Shown here piece after piece: positions 9,275 through 17,691 of a stretch of 64,000 nucleotides of DNA (positions are counted from its first letter, which is position 1; every line of letters starts with the position of its first letter). The stretch spans positions 1-64,000 of the forward strand of contig JAQSYO010000007.1 in NCBI GenBank assembly GCA_029256105.1. The letters run 5' to 3'. Position numbers and translations under genes: made by a program. The notes beneath the pieces were generated by a model. It saw only the letters and a list, made by a program, of their open reading frames with translations, made no database searches and was not told the origin of the DNA. The DNA comes from Herbinix sp. (GTDB lineage Bacteria; Bacillota; Clostridia; Lachnospirales; Lachnospiraceae).

Positions 9275-9283
9275 TGTTATAAT
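9275..9283 (+). promoter_or_regulatory. extended -10 promoter candidate for the glycosyltransferase genes
   Basis: TGTTATAAT (TGn plus TATAAT) with no good -35 box. Transcription would begin near 9290, giving a ~140-base leader to the gene at 9433. Confidence 0.45.
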
Positions 9284-9432
9284 ATTCGTGATAAGAGAAG
9301 AAAAGTTAAAATATGGCTATAATGAAATAGAAATGTAAATTTAAGATCGCATAGTTTCTATATTGGCGATTTAACTAACTAAGATACATAGGATAATATT
9401 AATTATATATTAGTGAATGGAAGGATACGAGG

Positions 9433-10398
9433 ATGGAACAGCAATCGATAAAGCAAATGGATACAATTAATAATCATAACAATTACTCGGTAGATGTGAT
9501 TATTCCAACGTACCACTCAGATGAAAAGTTGGATAACCTATTACAAATGTTATATCGGCAGACGAAAAAACCGAATCGAGTAATTCTTCTTCACACGGAA
9601 GAGTTCCCAGGAGCGGAACAGAAGATACCGGAGATTAAGGAAAGTAACATTTTAATTATCCCGGTTACTAAAAAGGATTTTGACCACGGTGGAACCAGAA
9701 AATACGGTGCGTCTCTTTCAAGTGCAGATATCTTGATGTTCATGACACAGGATGCTGTACCCGCAGATGAATTACTTCTTGAGAAATTACTTGAACCATA
9801 TGATGATCCATGGGTTGCAGCAACATATGCAAGGCAACTACCAACAGAGAAGGACGATGTAGTGGAACGCTACACGAGGCATTTTAATTATCCGAAGACT
9901 AGCAGGGTAAAAGCCTTGGAGGATATTGACGAGCTAGGTATTAAAACCTTCTTTTGCTCTAATGTATGTGCAACCTATCGAAATTCCATTTATAAAAAAA
10001 TGGGTGGTTTTGTGAATAAAACAATTTTCAATGAAGATATGATAATGGCAGCAAGCATAATTCGTGCTGATTATCGGATTGCTTACGTTGCAGAAGCGAA
10101 GGTGGTACATTCCCATCAGTATTCCTACTTTCAGCAGTTTACAAGAAACTTTGATTTGGGAGTTTCCCACAATCAGTATGTGGAGGTGTTCCATGGACTT
10201 AAATCCGAATCAGAAGGTATTAAGCTTGTAAAGAATACACTTGGGTATCTGATTGAGAAGAAAAAATATTATCTTATCCCTGAATTGATTATAAACAGTG
10301 GATTTAAATATTTAGGATATCAGTTAGGTGTTCGATATGATATTTTACCGAAGAATTTCATTGTACGTTGTAGTATGAATAAATCCTATTGGAAATGA
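9433..10398 (+). CDS. family 2 glycosyltransferase (rhamnosyltransferase-like)
   Basis: 321 residues. GT-A fold start VDVIIPTYHSDEKLDNLL, then VTKKDFDHGGTRKYGA, which is characteristic of rhamnosyltransferase-type GT2 proteins. The acceptor/metal region is DILMFMTQDAVPADE, where QDA takes the place of the usual D-x-D. The later FNEDMIMAA and VVHSHQYSYFQQFTRNFDLGV resemble the catalytic-base (ED) region. It likely adds a sugar during cell-wall polysaccharide or exopolysaccharide assembly. A second GT2 gene follows after 63 bases. Acceptor and donor cannot be read from sequence. Confidence 0.85.
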   Translation: MEQQSIKQMDTINNHNNYSVDVIIPTYHSDEKLDNLLQMLYRQTKKPNRVILLHTEEFPGAEQKIPEIKESNILIIPVTKKDFDHGGTRKYGASLSSADILMFMTQDAVPADELLLEKLLEPYDDPWVAATYARQLPTEKDDVVERYTRHFNYPKTSRVKALEDIDELGIKTFFCSNVCATYRNSIYKKMGGFVNKTIFNEDMIMAASIIRADYRIAYVAEAKVVHSHQYSYFQQFTRNFDLGVSHNQYVEVFHGLKSESEGIKLVKNTLGYLIEKKKYYLIPELIINSGFKYLGYQLGVRYDILPKNFIVRCSMNKSYWK

Positions 10399-10461
10399 CC
10401 GTTGTTTAGCCAAGGGGAATGCTTGTCGTATTAAAATTAGTAAGATGGAGATGCATAAAAT

Positions 10462-11391
10462 ATGAGTACAGTTGCAATCGTGATGACAACTTATAACGGT
10501 GAAAAATATGTGGGAGAGCAGATGGAATCCATTTTAGACTCTTCCTATCAAGATTATGAGCTATTTATCTATGACGATGGTTCTACTGATGGTACCATGT
10601 CAATCTTACGGAGTTATGAAAGTCAATATCCAACTAAGATTCACGCATATCAAAATGTTGTAAACCTTGGTGTTACTCTTAATTTTTTGCAAGCATTAGC
10701 TAGGACTACAACTGATTATGTTATGTTTTGTGATCAGGATGATATATGGAAAACGAATAAAATAGCAGTAACTTTAAAAAGAATGAGACATATGGAAGCA
10801 CAAAAAGGGAAGGATACTCCACTCGCAGTATTTACCGATGCAATTGTCGTGGATAGCGAATTGAACGTGCTAAAGAATTCTTTTTTCTGTGCAGGTCATT
10901 TAAATCCTTGCAAAACTGATCTCCCCCATATATTAATGGAAAATAAGTTAATTGGTTGCACCGTCATGGTGAATGCTACTCTTCGAAAGGTTCTACAAAG
11001 CCATAACCTACCCAATGAAGCCAAATTCCACGATTGGTGGATTGCTTTGATTGCTGCTACATTTGGGAAAATAGGTTATGTTAATGAGGGTACTTTACTT
11101 TATCGCCAACACGGAGGTAATGTTGTTGGTAATACGGGCTTTCTTGCGTATTTTAATAATCGGATCACCTCCTTGGAGACACAAAAGGAGGCACTACAAG
11201 CACTTATGCGTCAGGCGGAGGAATTCCTGACAGTGTATGGTGATTTACTTAGTGAGGAAAAAATGGATATTATTCAATGTTTTGCAAATCTAAATCAATT
11301 GAATTTCTTTCAAAAAAGAGTTCAGATTTTATGCCACGGATACTTAAAAACAGGTCTTATCCGTAATATAGGTCTTATGTTCATTGTATAA
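10462..11391 (+). CDS. family 2 glycosyltransferase
   Basis: 309 residues. Classical GT2 N-terminus (VAIVMTTYNGEKYVGEQMESIL), DDGSTDGT nucleotide-sugar motif, FCDQDDIWK (D-x-D region, with the QDDIW signature of rhamnan/O-antigen-type transferases) and HDWWIALIA as catalytic-base region, followed by LYRQHGGNVVG. Cytoplasmic or membrane-peripheral, no clear transmembrane span. Probably works with the preceding GT2 on a surface glycan. Ribosome site GGAGATG precedes the ATG. Confidence 0.88.
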   Translation: MSTVAIVMTTYNGEKYVGEQMESILDSSYQDYELFIYDDGSTDGTMSILRSYESQYPTKIHAYQNVVNLGVTLNFLQALARTTTDYVMFCDQDDIWKTNKIAVTLKRMRHMEAQKGKDTPLAVFTDAIVVDSELNVLKNSFFCAGHLNPCKTDLPHILMENKLIGCTVMVNATLRKVLQSHNLPNEAKFHDWWIALIAATFGKIGYVNEGTLLYRQHGGNVVGNTGFLAYFNNRITSLETQKEALQALMRQAEEFLTVYGDLLSEEKMDIIQCFANLNQLNFFQKRVQILCHGYLKTGLIRNIGLMFIV

Positions 11392-11466
11392 AATATGTAT
11401 TTTTATGCATACACTTTAGCGATTTAAACCAATAAAAAATTTATGTAAAGTAAGCGCTATCAGCAC

Positions 11467-11495
11467 TTGACAAATACAAACGTTGTTGATACAAT
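11467..11495 (+). promoter_or_regulatory. sigma-A promoter of ilvN-ilvC
   Basis: TTGACA (11467-11472), 17-base spacer, TACAAT (11490-11495). Start predicted near 11502, upstream of an attenuator-like terminator. Confidence 0.75.
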
Positions 11496-11532
11496 GATTA
11501 AAACTTATTAATCTTACTTTTTATACAGCAAC

Positions 11533-11577
11533 AGAAGCCCCATTGCAGAGTGTCCTCTGGTGACGGGCTTTTCTTAT
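11533..11577 (+). terminator. leader terminator (attenuator candidate) before ilvN
   Basis: AAGCCC (11535-11540) pairs with GGGCTT (11565-11570), followed by TTCTT. The loop contains its own hairpin CAGAG-TGTC-CTCTG. It lies only ~30 bases after the predicted transcript start and 55 bases before ilvN, so it must be read through for ilvN expression. No T-box motif and no obvious leucine-rich leader peptide is present; the controlling signal is unknown. Confidence 0.6.
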
Positions 11578-11631
11578 AAACTTGGGACACAAACTATCAG
11601 CTTACAGTACATAAATAGGGAGGAGCATGCT

Positions 11632-12138
11632 ATGAAGAGAATGGTATTGTCAATTCTTGTGGATAACACGGCCGGTGTACTTAGCCGAGTTGCTGGATTA
11701 TTCAGTAGGAGAGGATATAATATCGATAGCTTGACCGTAGGAGAAACGCAGGATGCGGCAATCTCCAGAATGACCATTTTGGCACATGGAGATGATCAGA
11801 TATTAGAGCAAATAAGAAAGCAACTACTAAAGCTGGAGGATGTTATTGAAATAAAAGAGCTGGCATCCGGTGAATCAGTTACAAGAGAATTAATACTGGT
11901 TAAAGTCATTGCGACAGAGAAGGATCGTATAGCAATAATCTCTATTGCAGATATCTTCAGAGCTAAAATTGTCGATGTGGCCTTAGAATCTCTCATGATA
12001 GAGCTTACTGGTAATCAAGATAAAATTGATGCATTCATTAAATTGTTAAATCAGTATACGATAAAAGAGCTGGTTCGTACGGGTATCACAGGTCTTACGA
12101 GAGGCTCTGGTGATATATCGGATTATATTGAAGACTAA
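11632..12138 (+). CDS. ilvN: acetolactate synthase small (regulatory) subunit
   Basis: 168 residues, the usual length. N-terminal ACT domain MKRMVLSILVDNTAGVLSRVAGLFSRRGYNIDSLTVG (residues ~1-75) binds branched-chain amino acids for feedback control; the C-terminal half ends with KELVRTGITGLTRG, typical of IlvN/IlvH. It partners with the catalytic IlvB, which is not in this window. GGGAGGAG before the ATG at 11632 favours this start over an in-frame ATG 24 codons upstream that lies inside the leader terminator. ilvC follows after an unusual 268-base leader. Confidence 0.93.
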   Translation: MKRMVLSILVDNTAGVLSRVAGLFSRRGYNIDSLTVGETQDAAISRMTILAHGDDQILEQIRKQLLKLEDVIEIKELASGESVTRELILVKVIATEKDRIAIISIADIFRAKIVDVALESLMIELTGNQDKIDAFIKLLNQYTIKELVRTGITGLTRGSGDISDYIED

Positions 12139-12157
12139 TTTTAAGTAATAAATAATT

Positions 12158-13417
<1,260 letters not shown>

Positions 13418-13445
13418 GCTTTAATTAATTATAATATATAGCGCA

Positions 13446-13483
13446 AATGCTCATCAATTTAAATATTGGTGAGTATTTTTTTT
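13446..13483 (+). terminator. rho-independent terminator after ilvC
   Basis: CTCATCAA (13450-13457) pairs with TTGGTGAG (13466-13473), extended by A-T pairs, followed by a run of T. Confidence 0.85.
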
Positions 13484-14016
13484 ATGTAAATTCATTTGCT
13501 TTTATCATGGAGTGATATACTGAATTAGATAGTATATTCTATGGTAACCACGAAGAAAACGCACTGCAGTTTGAGATTCCCTTAATCAGTTTAGATGTTA
13601 ACCGGTTGAACCTTGTGAAATCTTACTGAAGCCAAGAATTCTCAAAAAGTGGTACATAAATAAGTACAGACCGCCAGCTACATCTTCATGATAGATATTA
13701 GTTGGGGTAGATTTACCGATTACAAATAAATCGACTGTAAACCGACTTCATGTTTCTGCATATCTTTTACTAAATTTATAACGCTATTATATCAAAATGC
13801 TAAAAGATACTATCTGAAAATGGATTTATACTTGCAAATAGGATGTCCAATTTCAGTAATATAAAAACGGGAAATTCAATTTACAAAAATAATTATGATA
13901 ATCAAAGTGGGATTACTGGAGTACTAATTAGTGTCTTATTGTGTTAGATTTTAGAATTATATTGGTTGATATTGGTTGATATTATATAGAGTAAATACTT
14001 GCAAATATTATAGCTG
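13484..14016. other. 533-base non-coding stretch
   Basis: Between ilvC and the dGTPase gene. It holds a 48-codon minus-strand frame without a start (13601-13744, listed separately) and a short direct repeat TTGGTTGATA x2 near 13962-13983, just upstream of the dGTPase promoter. Nothing else is apparent. Confidence 0.5.
13598..13744 (-). pseudogene. possible gene remnant, unrecognised
   Basis: A minus-strand reading frame of 48 codons ends at a TAA (13598-13600) and includes IGKSTPTNIYHEDVAGGLY and FLRILGFSKISQGSTG. Its codon choice and composition look protein-like, but it has no start; a different frame just upstream begins MQKHEVGLQSIYL, as if a frameshift had split one gene. I do not recognise the family. 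It could be chance in AT-rich DNA. Confidence 0.25.
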
Positions 14017-14045
14017 TTGAAATATGTAATAATATAACTTATAAT
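14017..14045 (+). promoter_or_regulatory. sigma-A promoter of the dGTPase gene
   Basis: TTGAAA (14017-14022), 17-base spacer, perfect TATAAT (14040-14045); start near 14052, 25 bases before the ATG. Confidence 0.75.
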
Positions 14046-14076
14046 GGTATTATAAATATATGGAGAGGTATATAAC

Positions 14077-15381
14077 ATGGAACCTACAATTTTTGATTTG
14101 AGTAAAGAGGAAATTAAAAACAGACTTCTTTTACCGCTTTCTGAAAATAAACTTCTAGAACATCGTTTATTTGAAAATGAAGAAAACAGAAATAGAGATG
14201 ATGGGGAATTTCAGCGAGATTATACAAGAATATTATATTCATCATCATTTAGAAGGCTACAAGGAAAAATGCAATTGTTGGCGATTAAGAGTGATCAGTT
14301 TATTAGAAACAGATTAACACATAGCCTAGAAGTTGCCCAGATTGCACGATCAATAGCCGATAAAATAGGATATTCACAAGTTGAAAGTTATGTTGTTGAG
14401 ACAGGTGCATTGGCACATGATATTGGAAATCCTCCATTCGGACATGCTGGAGAGAGGTTTTTAAATGACCTATCTAAGGATTTTGGTGGATTTGAAGGAA
14501 ACGCACAAACGCTTCGTATATTAACTACAGTAGAGCAAAAGAGAGGATATTTTCAAGGGTTAAACTTAACTTATCGAACACTCCTTAGTGTAGTAAAATA
14601 TAATAAAGTTTATAATAAAAACTTAAAAAAAGAAAATTTTGGCAAGCAAAAATTTCTTTATCAAGATGATTATGAATTTATTAATAATATAGTTACTGAT
14701 ACAAATGTTAGTGTACGAACTTTAGATGTACAAATAGTTGATTTGGCTGACGAAATTGCATATGCAGCACATGATCTAGAGGACGGATTAAGACTTGGAA
14801 TTTTTACAGAAGATGAAATATTACACGACTTTTATAATTACACAAACAACAAGGCGACAATAGATATATTTGAAAAAATTCTTGACGAAAGTAAAGAAAG
14901 GTCTTCATATAAGACAATAAATGTAGATTCGTCAGAATATAAAAAGTTGTATCGTAAAGAGATAACTTCTAAGATAATAAATACTTTAATAAGTGATATA
15001 GGTATTATTAAAATTGATAATAAGTCTAGAGAAAAAACTGGAACAATAAATATGGAAGAATTAGGGCTTGTAAATTATGGCATATTAGCAAGCGGACTAA
15101 AAGATACAGTGTATAAAGGTATAACTCATAATGATAAAGTATATGCATATGAAAGTCGTGGGAAGGCCATGCTGGAATATCTTTTTTCTTTTTATATAAA
15201 GCATCCCGAATATTTGCCATCAGAATATAGGGCGAATTTAATCAAAGCTCAGTATAACCCCAAATATAATGATTATGATAGCACAACATTACAGAAACGT
15301 TTGATAATTGATTATTTATCTGGTATGATGGATAAGTATGTAGAAACTATTTATGATAGTTTAAAAGATATTAGGATTTAG
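14077..15381 (+). CDS. dgt: dGTPase-like HD-domain deoxynucleoside triphosphohydrolase
   Basis: 434 residues. HD-domain metal site: H82 (RLTHSLEVAQ), H114-D115 (LAHDIGNPPFGHAGE) and D225 region (VDLADEIAYAAHDLEDG). The GLNLTYRTLLSVVKY segment matches the dGTPase family. These enzymes split dNTPs into deoxynucleoside and triphosphate; some protect against phage by draining dNTP pools. The gene has its own strong promoter and GGAGAGG ribosome site, and is followed after 12 bases by an unrecognised gene that is probably co-transcribed. The central region is Lys/Asn/Asp-rich and lower in G+C than neighbouring biosynthetic genes, consistent with acquisition. The symbol denotes the family only. Confidence 0.85.
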   Translation: MEPTIFDLSKEEIKNRLLLPLSENKLLEHRLFENEENRNRDDGEFQRDYTRILYSSSFRRLQGKMQLLAIKSDQFIRNRLTHSLEVAQIARSIADKIGYSQVESYVVETGALAHDIGNPPFGHAGERFLNDLSKDFGGFEGNAQTLRILTTVEQKRGYFQGLNLTYRTLLSVVKYNKVYNKNLKKENFGKQKFLYQDDYEFINNIVTDTNVSVRTLDVQIVDLADEIAYAAHDLEDGLRLGIFTEDEILHDFYNYTNNKATIDIFEKILDESKERSSYKTINVDSSEYKKLYRKEITSKIINTLISDIGIIKIDNKSREKTGTINMEELGLVNYGILASGLKDTVYKGITHNDKVYAYESRGKAMLEYLFSFYIKHPEYLPSEYRANLIKAQYNPKYNDYDSTTLQKRLIIDYLSGMMDKYVETIYDSLKDIRI

Positions 15382-15393
15382 GGGATGCACTAT

Positions 15394-15999
15394 ATGAATA
15401 AGTTACTTGGTTTTTTTGAATTAAAGAACTCGCTATTACCAACTATACCGTGGAACCAGTTTTTTGAAGATACAATTCTTGATAAATCTTGTTTATGGAC
15501 TATTAGAAGTGCTGTTATAGAGGGAAATGACTTAAATCTTCCTAGATTAGTTGGAGCAGAAGCTGAAGAAGCCATGGAGTTTGCGCAAGATTTAATACGC
15601 AAATTAAGTGATAAAGGAATGGTTATTTATTATCCATATTTTATTGCTGAAAAGAGCGGAACACTTGAAGTTAAGACTGAAAGTATATTGATTGAAGCGG
15701 TAAAAGATGATTTGTGGAATCTTGTTACTTTCTCTGACCGAGCAGTGACTATGTACTTTGCCGATGTTTATGATACTAGTGGAACTACACATTGGATAAA
15801 TGGAGATAGTGGATTTTTATCAAATAAAGAAGTTATGGAACTTAGGAAGCAAGTCACAAGAATTCGAGCAATGTTCAGGGACTACTTAACAGAAGGAAAA
15901 TCTGTGTTACTTGAGTGGAGTTACGCTTATACATGCGATATTAACAGGAATAAAATTGGAAATAAATATCTCGTTTTTTATGAGGCAAGAACAATTTAG
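15394..15999 (+). CDS. hypothetical protein paired with the dGTPase
   Basis: 201 residues; I do not recognise the family. It is soluble, acidic, alpha/beta-looking, with aromatic patches (GMVIYYPYFIAEKSG; WSYAYTC; KYLVFYEARTI) and no transmembrane span or signal. The C-terminal third (ELRKQVTRIRAMFRDYLTEGKSVLLEW) looks helical. GGGG at 15381-15384 places the start at ATG 15394 rather than the in-frame ATG at 15385. It lies 12 bases after the dGTPase stop, so joint transcription is nearly certain. It could regulate, sense for or modify the hydrolase; that is inference from position only. Confidence 0.7.
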   Translation: MNKLLGFFELKNSLLPTIPWNQFFEDTILDKSCLWTIRSAVIEGNDLNLPRLVGAEAEEAMEFAQDLIRKLSDKGMVIYYPYFIAEKSGTLEVKTESILIEAVKDDLWNLVTFSDRAVTMYFADVYDTSGTTHWINGDSGFLSNKEVMELRKQVTRIRAMFRDYLTEGKSVLLEWSYAYTCDINRNKIGNKYLVFYEARTI

Positions 16000-16022
16000 T
16001 GACATTAAACGAAGGTGATTTT

Positions 16023-16085
16023 ATGTGTTTTTTTAAAAATATTAAATTTAATAATCATTGTAATGTCAATAATGAATTATTGTAG
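16023..16085 (+). CDS. possible 20-residue peptide
   Basis: ATG at 16023 with GAAGGTG 7 bases upstream opens a 20-codon frame (MCFFKNIKFNNHCNVNNELL). It begins 23 bases after the stop of the dGTPase partner gene and could be its third member or a decayed tail. Two Cys and several Asn, no hydrophobic span. Low confidence because such short frames are expected by chance. Confidence 0.25.
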   Translation: MCFFKNIKFNNHCNVNNELL

Positions 16086-16151
16086 TAGTACATATGTAAT
16101 ACATAATAAGTAAATGAGACAAATACTAATATAAACTATAGTCATTCAAAA

Positions 16152-16197
16152 AAAGATGCGCCTTATATAATAATTGATTATTATATAAGGCGCATCT
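16152..16197 (-). terminator. terminator of larE
   Basis: Near-perfect 18-bp stem: 16155-16173 pairs with 16178-16196 (GATGCGCCTTATATAATA arm). On the minus strand it is followed by a run of seven T, so it ends larE; it may also stop plus-strand transcripts weakly. Confidence 0.88.
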
Positions 16198-16229
16198 TCA
16201 TAGGAAAAAAAGTGAGATTTTAAATAAAA

Positions 16230-17072
16230 TTACACAATTTTCTTACCATAACTAATTTCAGATGAACTAAGAGTTTCATTCATACTTCCAGTTCGATATC
16301 CTTTTAAATCCAAGGATACATAAGTAAACCCTATCTTGTGGAATTCAATATAAATCTGATCACGTATCTGTGGATTTAATATAATGGCGAAACCTTTTTC
16401 ATCAGTCTCAATACGAGCTAAATTATCATGGAAACGAACTCGAACCTGCCATATTCCGAGGTCTAGTAAATATTGTTCTGCTTTATCAATCATTTGTAAC
16501 CGAGCTGGGGTGATGCTTTCACCGTAAGGGAATCGAGAGGAAAGACAGGCGAAAGAAGGCTTGTTCCAGGTAGGGAGGTTTTGTTCCTTCGATAATTCAC
16601 GGATTTCTGCTTTGGTAAATCCAATTTGTCTTAAGGGACTATAAATTCCAAGTTCCTTCACTGCGATAAGACCAGGACGGTAATCTCCATTATCATCGCT
16701 GTTGGAGGCTTCTAATATAGCATTAAACCCTCTGGTTTGTGCGATTTCTCGAATTTTTGTAAATAACTCAGTTTTACATAAATAACATCTATTCTTTGGA
16801 TTCTGTGAAAAACCATCAATATCTAACTCTTCAGAATCAACAATGATATGTTCAATTTGATGTTCTGCTGCGAAGGTTGTGGCTTCCATAAGTTCTCGTT
16901 GGGGGAAACTGAGAGAGCGTGCAGTAACCGCAATTACATTATCGCCCAGCGCTTCCTTTGCTGCATATAATAGGAAAGTGGAATCGACTCCACCGGAGAA
17001 AGCCACAGTTACACTCTCTAGACTTCTAAGAAGTTCTTTTAAATCGTTATATTTTTCGTGCAAATGATCCAT
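16230..17072 (-). CDS. larE: LarE, ATP-dependent sulfur transferase for nickel-pincer cofactor
   Basis: 280 residues. PP-loop pyrophosphatase motif SGGVDST at residues ~26-32; EASNSDDNGDYRPG and the ACLSSRFPYGE motif carry C176, the position of the sacrificial cysteine in characterised LarE. It adenylates and thiolates the pyridinium dicarboxylate precursor of the lactate racemase cofactor. A C-x2-C pair (C96-YL-C99, NRCYLCK) is also present; together with C176 this fits the subset of LarE proteins thought to hold a [4Fe-4S] cluster and act catalytically. AGGAGG is well placed before the ATG. No larA, larB or larC lies in the window, so partners must be elsewhere. Confidence 0.9.
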   Translation of the reverse strand: MDHLHEKYNDLKELLRSLESVTVAFSGGVDSTFLLYAAKEALGDNVIAVTARSLSFPQRELMEATTFAAEHQIEHIIVDSEELDIDGFSQNPKNRCYLCKTELFTKIREIAQTRGFNAILEASNSDDNGDYRPGLIAVKELGIYSPLRQIGFTKAEIRELSKEQNLPTWNKPSFACLSSRFPYGESITPARLQMIDKAEQYLLDLGIWQVRVRFHDNLARIETDEKGFAIILNPQIRDQIYIEFHKIGFTYVSLDLKGYRTGSMNETLSSSEISYGKKIV

Positions 17073-17691
17073 TTGATATAACCTCCTGTTAGTGATAAAT
17101 AGCTTACGATAAAAGGTGCTGGTCTTGCACCGTGCATCTCGATTACAGGAACATATTTTAGTTCCATAATATAACCATCATTTATTAGGGAATGATAGAT
17201 AAATATTTATAATTCTGATTATTCATATCAGATTACTAAGATATGATTATAGTAGTCATATATAATTTTGTCAATGAAAAAATACCCATATACGAAACTA
17301 GTCTGAGTGAATGCCTATATACGATACAATGTAATTAGAATGTCATTTATATAGTTGTAATTGGGTTTAATTTAGCACGCCATTGCTTATCAGATGGAGG
17401 TAGGTACAGAATTCAATATGTATAAAGATTAAGATGACCGATATTATGATATTGCCTATAGAAAGAAAAGTTATGAATAAATACCAGAAATCAAAAATCA
17501 ATTAATTATTAATGTAAAGCTATTTATATATTAATTGAAATGTGATATAGTAAAATGGTCCTAGTAAACTTGTTGTATACAATTTAATTGGATTTGGTAA
17601 GTTATGTTTTATTGATTTGTCCTTTTATTATGTTTTATTCACGAGCGAAATGTTCTTTATTTGAATTACTTGAAGAGAAGAATGGAAGATT
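17073..17691. other. 619-base intergenic region between divergent larE and the GGDEF/HD-GYP gene
   Basis: AT-rich and mostly featureless. On the minus strand, 45-70 bases before larE, GGTGC-AAGACCA-GCACC followed by TTTT (17114-17134) could be a small attenuator hairpin. A minus-strand frame from 17167 overlapping the larE start reads MELKYVPVIEMHGARPAP but has no ribosome site and contains the larE ribosome site. No clear promoter for the downstream plus-strand gene. Confidence 0.4.

Noticed and set aside
11396-11631. T-box leader before ilvN
   Set aside because: The leader is too short, and the conserved GGTGGnACCGCG core is absent.
14077-16085. Prophage or plasmid fragment around the dGTPase
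   Set aside because: No integrase, attachment repeats or phage structural genes; transfer remains only a suspicion.
17039-17167. Minus-strand frame MELKYVPVIEMHGARPAP overlapping the larE start
   Set aside because: No ribosome site; it contains the larE ribosome site and a GGTGC/GCACC hairpin. Kept only as a note in the intergenic entry.
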